A DNA stretch of 64,000 nt, taken from Phlebotomus papatasi. Taxonomy: Eukaryota; Arthropoda; Insecta; Diptera; Psychodidae. A model generated the notes under the pieces. That model made no database searches. It saw nothing but the letters and a program-made list of their open reading frames with translations, and was not told the origin of the DNA. Location of the stretch: positions 97,092,627 to 97,156,626 of the forward strand of contig NC_077223.1 of NCBI RefSeq assembly GCF_024763615.1. Direction: 5' to 3'. Shown here piece after piece: positions 12,795 to 24,900 of the stretch (its first letter is position 1; every line of letters begins with the position of its first letter). The translations under genes and the position numbers were made by a program.

Positions 12795-12983
12795 ATGAGG
12801 AAGATGGGATCATCGTATGATGTTTCGAAAAGAGACTCAACGGGTGAAAGTGCACCCTTGAAGCCTAGGGATCGACAACTTTGGCGGGATCTTGTAGCCT
12901 ATTGGATTCTAGGGCTGTGCAATAACTACGGATATGTAGTAATGCTCAGCGCTGCTCATGACATTCTTGCAAAATTCGATGAG
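12795..12983 (+). CDS. CLN3: CLN3 exon 1 (start codon, cytosolic N terminus, first membrane segment)
   Basis: Encodes residues 1-63 and ends in phase 0 at GAG before donor GTTTGT. The hydrophilic N terminus (residues 1-32) contains DVSKRDS and is followed by the family signature LCNNYGYVVMLSAAHDIL. The ATG at 12795 gives MRKM; the ATG at 12804 gives MGSS in stronger context (A at -3, G at +4). Which is used cannot be settled here. Confidence 0.93.
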
Positions 12984-15900
12984 GTTTGTACTTAGTTACC
13001 TGATGGTAAAATTACGAATATTTAATAAATTAAATATTAATTATTATTTTTACAAATATTTAATAAATTAAATCTATGTGATAGAGAGAGACTCCAATAG
13101 TACAAACACTAAAAATTTCCACAAGTTAACTTAAAGAAAATAAATTGCAAAATTGCATTTATTCTGATAATTTGCAATATTAATTGCAAATTCTAATCAC
13201 ATTTATGAATTAAGAGTCTAAGACAAATTTAAGAAGTAAATCAGTTAAAGATTTAAAAAATAAACGATAAGAACAAAAAGCAATTCTAAAAATCATTTAC
13301 TATATTGTAATTGCAATGTATTTAGATTTTCCCACTCGATTTCAAAGAAGGTACAATATATTGGGCTGAAATACTCTGCAATCCAATTTTCTGTTATTCG
13401 AGGTGAAATCTAGCCCTGTCTAATCAGTTCTATACTTTCTAGGAAGGTATATAAATACTCTTACCTAGATCCGAATCGATGGCAGCAAAATTTCGAAAGT
13501 CATAATCTTGAAAGCCAAAATCCCGAAAGAGCCAAAATCCCGAAAGGACCAATATCCCAAAAGGAAAAATCTCGAAAAATAAATCCCTAATGGTCAATAT
13601 CCTGAAAGAGACCACATTATACGAAGGACCATGTGCGGAATAGTTTCCCAAAACACAAAAAAAATCCTTTTCCTCCAGCAATCTTCGGAGTAGTTATGTT
13701 ATGACACTTTTAAGAATTCGGCATTTTGGCGTTTGAGATTTTAACTTTCAGGATTTTGACCTGACGTAAATATAATATACTCTAATAAACTGATTTTAGC
13801 GCCTGTCCATTCTATCTGTTTTTCCGGAATACAAATATTTCTTAAGAGTAAACGGAATGAAATATCGACTAGCGGTTTTCGGTTAAACGATTTCCCAGAA
13901 AAACTAAGCAAGGTATTGTAAGGAGGCGTAGACCACGGGGTAGACCTGGGAAAATGTAGTTGAATCAAATTCAGGATCTTGCCTTGAAGTGCCTTTGGAT
14001 CGAACCCATCGAACCTAAATATCTTCTAGAAGTGGTGGAAAATCCACAAAAAAACAGGACTTCAAATCTTACAACGGCTATAACTTCCATTCCAATTTGA
14101 ATTGGATCATGAATACCTCAAATATATATAAAAGATTTCATGAAATGTTGCAACTGTTTTAAAATTTAGACTTCATATATCTATAATCTATGATAATGCT
14201 GCATTTTTTCGGTCTTACTTTAGCTGAAATATAAACAATCTTAATTTAAAATATAGGTTTTCTGTACTTAAACTAAAATCAGTGATAGGGTAAATGTGCC
14301 AAATTTCGGCATAGTTGCATGCAAGCGACAAAGTTTTAAGTTTGAAATGTCATATTTTTAATATAAGTTGAATATTTTTGTTACTCTTTTATAAGGAGTG
14401 TTGCTTGGAACCTTGCAGACAGTTTATCATTTTTATTTTCTCTAAAATCATTCTTAAATACATTTCAAAAAGAATAAAAATGTAGACATAGCATTGGTGG
14501 CCTATTTCGGTCACCTTCATTCTCATAGTTCCTTGACCTTCCAGAATTCTTTCAATGTCTTTTTCAGATTATCTTGCTCGCCGAAGCGACATTTTTTGTT
14601 ATTTTTTTGCATTGTACAATCTCAAGAATATCCTAAAACTAAAAATTCATGGAAATTCGGGGAACAAAAAATATGGTCTAAATTGCAAGCCGGCCGGAAT
14701 TTGGCACACTTACCCTATGTCTAAATTAAGTCATGTCAGCTGAGAGTATTTTCAGGAAATTTTGGGAATGCTTTTGCCTCGGAATGCGGAGACAATCTGT
14801 TTTAAATAATCTCATTGAATCATTTAATTAATTTCCTGCCAGCTCAATTGTACGCACTACATCATTTCCAAATCTCGCAATCCCGAGAGTAAGCGATTGC
14901 AGTGCATAATGCAATTGGCTAAAGGTCGTGTAGCAAGTCAAGCAGAGCATGTGGCCTCTAATAGCTCAGTTGGTTAAGCACTCGTCTGGTTAACGAGAGG
15001 TCTCCAGTTCGATTCTGGGTGGAGGCAGGAATTTTTCCTGTCTCCACTGAGAAAAAAATTGGATGATTTGAGTGTCATTTGCTCTGATTGACGATTTCTC
15101 TGTACATAAATACAATTAACATTGAACTAAAGTTCGTAAAATTCTCACAATAAACCAAAATTCATGGACACCATGAGCTGCCGGCTCAATTGTACGCACC
15201 ACATCGTTTCCAAATCTCGCAATCCCGAGAGTAAGCGATTGCAGTGCATAATGCAATTGGCTAAAGGTCGTGTAGCAAGTCAAGCAGAGCATGTGGCCTC
15301 TAATAGCTCAGTTGGTTAAGCACTCGTCTAGTTAACGAGAGGTCTCCAGTTGGATTCTGGGTGGAGGCAGGAATTTTTCCTGTCTCCACTGAGAAAAAAA
15401 TTGGATGATTTGAGTGTCATTTGCTCTGATTGACGATTTCTCTGTACATAAATACAATTAACATTGAACTAAAGTTCGTAAAATTCTCACAATAAACCAA
15501 AATTCATGGACACCATGAGCTGCCGGCTCAATTGTACGCACCACATCATTTCCAAATCTCGCAATCCCGAGAGTAAACGATTGCAGTGCACAATGCAATT
15601 GGTTAAGGTCGTGTAGCAAGTCAAGCAGAGCATGTGGCCTCTAATAGCTCAGTTGGTAGAGCACTCGTCTAGTTAACGAGAGGTCTCCAGTTCGATTCTG
15701 GGTGGAGGCAGGAATTTTTCCTGTCTCCACTGAGAAAAAAATTGGATGATTTGAGTGTCATTTGCTCTGATTGACGATTTCTCTGTACATAAATACAATT
15801 AACATTGAACTAAAGTTCGTAAAATTCTCACAATTAATTAATTTCTATCACTTAAGGTAAAGTGCCCTCGAGTCCACTGGTTTCTCGACTCAACCGGTGG

Positions 15901-18900
15901 TCTATATATGAATGTTTGATGATGAATTTCTATAAAATTGTCACTTATTCGTATTTATTTATGGAATAATTTACCTATTAATGTTAGATCATACGCCAAA
16001 TATTAGTGCAAATATAAATAAATTGAATAAATACCTCTACCGGTCGAATTGAGGAACCGCTCGACTTGAGGGCACTTTACCTTGGATCTGCTTGTTCGAC
16101 GTGGTTCTTTTATGAATTTCGAGTTTCATGTATTCCTGTTTGTAAGGAATCTCAGCTACCATGAGCTAATCTGGGCTTATCACTGGTTTTCTTCGCAAAT
16201 TGTTTTCAACTTTTTGACGTCGTATTTACTTGAGTTCTTTTACATATTGAATAATAGCAATTCTTATCAATCGTTTAGTTCACAAAAACTAATTACATTG
16301 ACGTAAATGTAGTTCAGTGTTGACCTCAGGAAGATGTTCTTGAAATTTTCAACGATACGCACTTAAAGTAAAATGTTAAGGTGTTCATGACGCGGATAAA
16401 ATGCAATCAGCTGCAGTTACTTGACCTGCTTAAGAGAGTTGATTGCGAAATATATGAAAAAGAATTCTTTTAAGCAAAACACTATCTCCAGTAAATTGCT
16501 ATACAAGCCATTTATGAAATGAGCTCGTCAAGTTCATTGTTAATCAACGAGTGGAAGAACAAATATATGATAATTCAATTAAATCTGATAAAAACTTCCC
16601 ACAAAAGCCAGAAAATCATGGAGAAATTTTTTTTTATGTATCCGGAGAACTTTTTTATATCCACGTGCTACATATTAATATTTCCAACGTCGCATAATTC
16701 AGCTCGTTTTTTTATGTATCATGAATTTGTGATTAAAGTGTATCAAACAAAAATTCAAAACGAATTGCGACTCATAACTGGTTCTCAGTGAATAATATTT
16801 TTATATCAAACACGTGAGCAGTTTAATCTCACACGACATTCGCATCATCAGGAAAGGAAACCATTCAGAAAATTTACATTATTTTGTATATTTTTGCAAA
16901 ACCGATAGTTTTTGAGACGTTTCACTAAAGTGGTGCGTATGATGACAAGGATGACATCTTCTGTGATGTGGTGTACATCTTCCGAGAAAGCGATAACAGA
17001 ATGTGAGTTTATCGTGTGAAATCAGGAAACGAAGCAAAAATATTTTTAGAAAGTACAAAAGAGAATAGGAAAAATTAAGTGCATTGATTTCTGCGGAAGC
17101 GATAACATATGTCAGTTTTTTGACTGGTTTTGTGTGTTTTGGCAGCTATTTAAAAAATAATTTAAACATGAACGTACGTAATCAGGACGATGAACCATTT
17201 CAAATTGCACTTTTATCATTATTTTAGCATCTTCTTTTCAATAAAGAACAAAGGGAATACTGAATACTTAACAATGTACGCTAGGCAACGAAGATTTTAT
17301 GCTCGGATTCTCATGTTTGATTCTCATTTAAGAGGTAATTAAAAATATATTAAATGCATAAAGCAAATTGAATATGCTGCTTTTCTTTTTGAGATAACAT
17401 GATTTTAAATTAAAAGTCGTAATTTTTCTATGTCTTCTGACGCTTCTGACATATAGACTTGTCAAAATATAAGTAGAATAACTTGATTTTTTTTGCAAAA
17501 TTCGTTTTTTTTTTAACACCCTGTACCTTTCGAAAGGAAAAGTTCGATCGGTAACATTTATTTTCTTAGTTTATTTGTTTATGAATTACCATAGAAGATT
17601 AAGAATATTTATTTGTTGTCTCCGTTTTCTCTAATAAACAGCTTAAATACAAAAACAATATTTATATCACGTTCAGGTAAATCTTTCTAAACGATAAATA
17701 CCAATACGTGTTGTATATACAGAAGAAAAGAGCAAAATGACAAGGTATGTAACAGTAATTAAAAAGTTTATCGCATTAGAAATATTAATAAAAACTTTAG
17801 CGATTACTGTTTGAAACTTTTCAATGGTTATTTTCTATTATAAAAGCATGAGTTAATCATATTCTTCTCGCTATTTGTCTCGGTTACTCTATTGCATTGA
17901 AAGTTGACATTGAATTCAATGTATTGTGAAGCATTTATATTATTATTCTTCATGTTATTTGCTTACAAATACCATGTTTTTCTTTTTTTGAAGAATAATA
18001 ATGTAATTATTTATTTTTGGTTTACTTTTGCATTTATTCTAGTTTCATTCTTTAAAAAAAATATCTTTAGACAAAAGAAAAAAGAAACATTTTGAGTAAC
18101 ATAATAATTGTAAAGTAAGGAATTGAATATGCTTTGTTAACAAATATTAACTTATTGAAAATTATGAGTTTAAACTGATTGGAAATCAATAAAACTTCCT
18201 AAAATACCAATATATTATAATATATTGGTATTTTATTATATATATATATATATAAATATTTTTTTTTTATTATATATATATTATATTATATATATAAATT
18301 ATATATAAATATACAATAAGCTATTTTCCAAACTTTCAATCAAATCTTGAGATTTCAATAGATTCAATATGTTTTACTTCTCATATTGATTTTAAGTAAT
18401 TGTTTACTTTTTTCTTATTTATTGTATAAAACCAAATAAGCTCAATATAATGAAAAAAGTCCTCTCTTGAGGACGTCTGATCTTTTACAGGATCTGGAGA
18501 CTCGGTCTCACAACCATATGAGTTGAACCAGAGACCTTTCCTCCAACATCTTACTGTCTCAGTTATGTCACTACGAGACCTTAATTTCATAGGAAAATTG
18601 AAGTAACTATAAAGAAAACAATTTTTCAGAAATTTTGCTTACTGTTCATAAAAATAAAACAGTAAAGAAAACGAGCAATTACTGATAAATCGTTAAAACG
18701 TACAAGAAGTTCGTAAATGTTTGTGTTTCGTCAAATTAGTTGGGGAAACAACCGAACACTGTTTTCTTTTTAAATTTAGGGTGGAATCACCAGTTCTCGC
18801 CAGTGCCCCACTTCTCGCCACTTACATTGAAATCGCTATTTTTCGCAATTTATGAAATAAATGAGTCGCAATTTTTTTGTATTGTTTCTGATTCTACGCA

Positions 18901-21900
18901 TAGAATCGAAAAATAATAATTATTCGTTTTGGATTCACGATTTTGATCACTTTTTAGAGCAATATTTTAAGCAAGTGCATCGAATCCAACATCTCTTACC
19001 AAATTTTCATCAGGCCAAAAATACCTATTTGGGTAAATAATTTGTCTATTGAATATTTAATTGCACTTGTGGAATACATAAAATTTGTATTTAGTCAATT
19101 AATATTTCATTTTATATTATTTTTGTATATGTGGAGAATTACCTATAAATATATTGTGGTGTTATAAATCTGTCAGGGACTGTGTGTTTCTTGGGCTTCC
19201 TTCTACCGTTTGTGATATTCACGTACCTGTGGTAAACAATAATTTCTCTGTGATAGGATTCTGTGATATTTAATACCCTCTTCTTCCTGCCCAGTTTACC
19301 TGGAAATATATTCCTTTATTAAATATCTTCAACAGTGATCCGGAACGTAGGCGGCTGGATTTTCCAGAAGACGTTTCCTCGATGACCGCCAAATGCCCTT
19401 CTCCAAATCCACTGAGGCAGTGAAACACACTTTTCACCTTCACCAATTATTTTATTTACACCAATTTCTCCACTACTAGACTGAACACAGTTTAACTCTA
19501 CGTCACTGTCGTTTTTCTGTATTTTTAATTTAATATTTTTATAAAAATTTCACTAAATAAACTAATAACTTTTTCTCCTCACGTCTCTTTGCAAAATCAA
19601 GTCTTACGTAACTCCCATACTCGTTCCCCTTATTCCCCTACTTTCTTTCCAGCTGATCTCATTCACCACTTTTTCCTCGTTCTCTCTCCCTCCAGGCATG
19701 TTCAAAATCCAACCGTCTTTTGTCTCTTATTTTTAAGAGATCTCCAATCAATGGAAATTCTATACAGTATAAAAATGAGGCATGGCGAGAAGTGGTAATA
19801 TTCTGGAATTGATTTTACCACCTGTCGCCATATCTTTTCAATAGGCGACGCTAACTTCACTTCTTACATTCTCAGTTGTCAAATCTGCATTGTTTACTTT
19901 CTGCAAAAGCCCCATAATTTGATTTCTCAAATAAAAGTGAAGAAAAATCATTTAAAGAGAGTAATAATAAAGTGATCACAAGGAAAGAGAAATGGTGAAT
20001 GTATTCTTTTCATAGCATTGCCTAAAATAACCGAGTGTGGTTCTTTTCAAGTGGGTGGCGAGAAGTGGTTACAAATTTTACAAAACTGGCGAAAAGTGGT
20101 AAAAAGTGGCGACGAAATGGTTATTTTTGCATTATTAATAAAAATCAGTTTTTTAAGTAGTCCAGCGTTATGTTCTAGGATTATTGTTTTCACGTATCTA
20201 GAGCTAATACATCTAATTAACTTTGTGTCAAATTTGACTTATCTTGTAACAAGGATTCAAAAGTTATGATAAAATGAATTTAATTTTTTCCCAAACATGG
20301 CGATAGCCGGTTATTCCACCCTATAATCTACTTGTGTAAACTACCGGTCGGTTTCTTAGGTTGGAAGGATTGATAGGCAATGGGCTCTCTTAAGCAACTA
20401 GCCACCACACCTTCACTGACTGAGTGAGAGAAATCCGAAAAAGTTAAAATAACATTCCGGAAATGTTTATTTTACACTGCAGTATTGATCCGAAATCGGT
20501 GTAGTTATTATGCTTTTTAGGAGTATTAGGGGTTAAAGTTACCCTTTTTCATGTTAATTTTACCCTTAAGAAGGTGTAAAATTAACATTAAAAATGTTTA
20601 TATATTTTTACACCAAAAAAGTTTTAAAGTTATGAGGAAAAAAGTTAATCGCACCCCCGTTTTTTTCTCAACACCCAGCGAGATTCCCCTGAGAGACCCA
20701 AGTCCACATATTCTTCTTCTTTGACGTTCTAGACCGGACTGACTCTCTCGGCTCTCCAACCTATATTAGGTACAGTGACAAAGACCCAGAAGGCAATGAC
20801 ACCGCAATGGCTTAGAATCGGCTCAGGGATGGATTTGAATAGTAATGTTTATAACTGCCGGTAATTTTGCAACGTATACAATTCATTGGGAGTAGGTTTA
20901 CACTTGGATTTTAGGACTATGACGACCATTTCTTCAATGCACAAGCATCGTTATAGTATCCATATGAATTCATACGGGTCTCGTCCTCTGAAGTCTAAAT
21001 ATATCTAATTAAAAAATCTCAGCCTTCGATGCCACCCACGTTCGGTGATGCCCCCAGTTTCCCCTATAGCTGAACCGACTCATTAATGCATGTTCAGTTC
21101 TTTTATAAATATTTTACTTTATTACACTTTCTTGTTTATTTTTTTATTATATTTTTTTTGTTTTTATCGCCTTTTTTATTTTTACTATTAGCAACAAATG
21201 GAATGTAATAAAATGTTTTATTTTGAACTCTTTAAACTAAAAATATATAGTTTTCCTAACAAAAAAGTATCTAAAGTCTTGATGAATGTTAGTAAGACAT
21301 TCATCATTCATATATAAAAAATAGGATATATAGTTATATTTTCTAAAAAAAATCCATGTCTTCGAGCAATTTTTTATTTTTCTATGTTTTTTATTCGAAT
21401 CTGAAACAAGACAAACATATGATAAGTTTACTTTAAAAAAAAAACGGTGTACTAAAGTTTGGATTACAAAGGTCTCATACAACTATACTTAATTCTTTTT
21501 CCAAAGAGTTATAGAATGAAGATTGAAAATAATTTTGATTTGCTGAAGCCAGGCAAGACTAAAAATAAATAAGTATTTCAAGTTATTGCAAATTGCAAAA
21601 ACTTAGTTTTGGTTGTCACTTTACAATTTTCCACAAGAATCGAAATTTTAATAACTCTACATAGTTTAAAAATTGTTTCATTTTTAGCTACCCGGAATTA
21701 CAAAAGAGGCGAAAGTATAGACGTAGAAGATAATTGGAATCAGTTATTATAACGGTTAAGAGATACTCAAGAACCTCTTTTATCAACAGTTACTTAATAA
21801 TTTTTGGCTTAAATACAAATGGACTACTCCTGCCAGAACTCCTTTATTTTAAGATAAATTGTATAGTGTTTTATAAACTGATCCCGATCACATTGAACAC

Positions 21901-24900
21901 TCTTCTAGTTAGTTCGCTAATCTACTTTATAAATTTAGGTAAATAAAGCGATATCACTTTTTGAGAAAGGTACTTAGGTCATGAGTTAGAGCATAACGAA
22001 AAATTGGGATCTCCTTAGAATACACTGAGAAAAAAATGGGGTTTTTTTCCTCGTAACTTCAACACTTTTTCGATATAAAATATATCAAAATTTTTTAATG
22101 TTAATTTTACACCTTTTTAAGAGGATCGAAAAGCCAGAAAATGGCGTCTCCATACAAAAACCCAAAATTAAAAGTGTATCAAGTCTTACAATTTTTGAGA
22201 TATTTCCTTGAAAATTTAACTGAGGGTAGTTTTTAATATTATCTTTGAATTCCCTGTTTTAATTTTTTGAAAAACTGTTTTGCTTTCGTAATATAATTTT
22301 CCAAACATTCGTATACTCCTAAAACATGTCACAAAGAAGCTGCATTATCTCCTAGAATATGAAAGATAGAGAGGTATATTTTTTTTTAATTTTGTTCCTA
22401 AAGACATGCTCTACAAAATGCCTGTTTCACTTCTTTCACTTTTCATACAAATTTTCCAAGTATTTTTCAATTGAAAATTGTCCAAAAAATGACAGTTTTT
22501 ATTGCATCTTTGTACCGAGAATATCATTTTTTCCGAATTAATAATTATTTTTGTACCAATCTACATTTCATTAGCTTTCAAATGGTACATTAGAATTGGA
22601 GAAACTCCTAATAGTTTTTTTGCAATTAAATTTTAAACAACATGCTCCAAATTGGAAATTTTCATGAGCTTTTGATAGCTTTCCGAGCTTCCGAGAAATT
22701 CTACTCAAAATTGTTCAGCAATTCGCCACAAGATTACGCGTCGCATTTTTCACCATGTCTTTCCTTTTCTCTCTGACCTTCAGCACGCCTGCAGTTTTTT
22801 GCGATCAGGCGGAGGAGAAAAAAGAATACAAAACAACAAAACTCATCCCCTGTGTGAAAAATCTTATGAATTACAGCTGAGCGAATTTTTATGATTTTCA
22901 CGATCAGTCTCGTTGTTTCAAAAAATTGTAGAAAATCGTAAAAATTATGAATCGTCAATCGTCATGGGCATTTCACAAAACCAGCTAATATCGGTGACTA
23001 CATAATATGCGGATATAATTTTTCTCGGAGAAGAAAAAAGTCAGTGATAAGCCTAAATGGGCTTATGCTATGTGTGATTCTTTCATTGCAAATTCGAATT
23101 GGGGGCAAAATCGAAGTCCAGATGACCTTATGCTAGCTGAGATTTATTACAGGAAACCTCGAAATGCGTGCAACTCGAGGTCGTTGAAAATTGAAAAGTG
23201 CAAATTCGATTGTCAGAAATGCACAAAAATACATGTAAAACTTTAATGCCAAAATGGCTCAGAAACTATTCCGCAATCCGCGAGTAATACTGCGATCTTC
23301 AAAAATCCTCGAAAAAATCCACGGTCCGGGAAAATCCACAATAAATTCTGCCGGCTGCGTAAATCCGTCAGAAATTCTTCGGTCCGCAAAAGATTCCGCG
23401 ATCCGCGAGAAATTTCGCGGTTCGCGAAAATTCGTGAACGATTCCGCGATCCGAGAAAATCCGGGAGCAACACCGCGATCCACGCAAATACACGAAAAAT
23501 TCCGCGGCCCACTAAAATCCACGAACACACCGCGATCCGCGAAGTTACAAAATAAACCTAAAAGTAGCGAAAAAGCATAACATGATTTCGAGATTACAAT
23601 AGAAAACCCGAATTTGAAATGGAACTTTTGTGAAGGAGAGAAAAAAATGAGACATGCATGTTTTACGTATATCTTTGTCTCTAAAAATTGATAAAAAAAA
23701 TTAAATTTTCAAGTGACAAAATTTCTATTTTTATTTTCTTCATAGTCCAAAATTTCTATTTCTTCAAAGAACACGTGCATTTGACACATTTAAAAGATAG
23801 GGGGAAACAGGTTTATTTTTTGGCCTTTTTTGGTACGGGAAAGTACTCTCCTTTCGAATGTTCATGCCTTGGAATAATGGGAATTTTCTTTTATTTTTCG
23901 TATGAGACTTTACACATTTCTATTAAATATTAGTTAGCTTATCATCAATATTTATGATTATGTGATAATTATTTATAAGTCTCTTAGGAAAAATAAAAGA
24001 AAAATCACGCTATTCGCAGGCATGAACGTTCGAAAGGACAGTTCTTTCCCCTAACCCTTACGATTTGAAATTTAAAAACTTTACAATCTTGGCAGGTCAA
24101 ACTAATAAATAATTAAAATGACCTTTATTTTTCCTCCATTCTTTCCAAAAACCATGTTCTTCTTGGGAATCTTTAAAAACGCATCCTGCGATTTTTTTAT
24201 TTTTAAATATGTTTTAGAGGCCGACTCGGTGATAATTTCATATAAGAAAATACTGTTGAATCAAAGATTTTTCAAGGTCAAAGGTTAAAAATGCTCTAGA
24301 GAGCGTATTTTTAAACCGAATAGGGTGACATTTGGTATAGTTCCAATGATTATGCAATTTCTTACAATTCTGAAAAGGGTATAATTTTTTATGAATCCAT
24401 ATAATAAACCAGTTTGTACCCTCAAGGAGTAACAAAAAGATTTTCAATATTAGTAACTAATTTGTTCCGAAAGTCACCATCGCAGCAAGAAGGACGTTAA
24501 ATTTGTGGCATTTTTCAAACTATAATATTTACGGTTTCACTTTTTTTTAATTCGAGATTGGCGAGATTTTTCTCCTCCTGCTACCAGCACTGGCACCTTA
24601 ACTATAGACCTTAACTGTTAGACGAAACGGACGAGATCTTTTAAATTGCATTAATTTGTTCCCGATAATTGGAACAAAATGTCTATATTTTTGGTTCCGA
24701 CTTTTAGCAACAAATTTGTACTTTTTAAGAGAGGCAAAAGGATTCCCCATATTAGTAACGATTTTTGTTCCAAAAATTAAATCGTCCATGGATACCGAAA
24801 ATTTTTGAAACGAATATGTTACAAATGTAGGGATAGTATTTTTATAAAAAAAATCTACAAATTTGTTCCTGACAGTGGGAACAAAACAGTAGAGCGCAAC

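Larger units (their letters stand above)
14836..15833 (+). repeat. Tandem trimer of a 342-bp tRNA-bearing unit
   Basis: Units begin at 14836, 15178 and 15520 (CTGCC[AG]GCTCAATTG) and are nearly identical. Each has a hairpin-prone leader (GCAATC...GATTGC), a 73-nt tRNA-like body, a T5 run and a 3' tail ending TTCTCACAA. The first two units also carry a 27-bp spacer that the last lacks. The 12-bp sequence TTAATTAATTTC occurs immediately before (14824-14835) and after (15834-15845) the array, like a target-site duplication of the whole trimer. Confidence 0.85.

Noticed and set aside
23254..23580. 108-codon + frame with repeated SAIRE/RGSRK peptides
   Set aside because: A product of the GC-rich tandem repeat, open on both strands; no evidence of translation.
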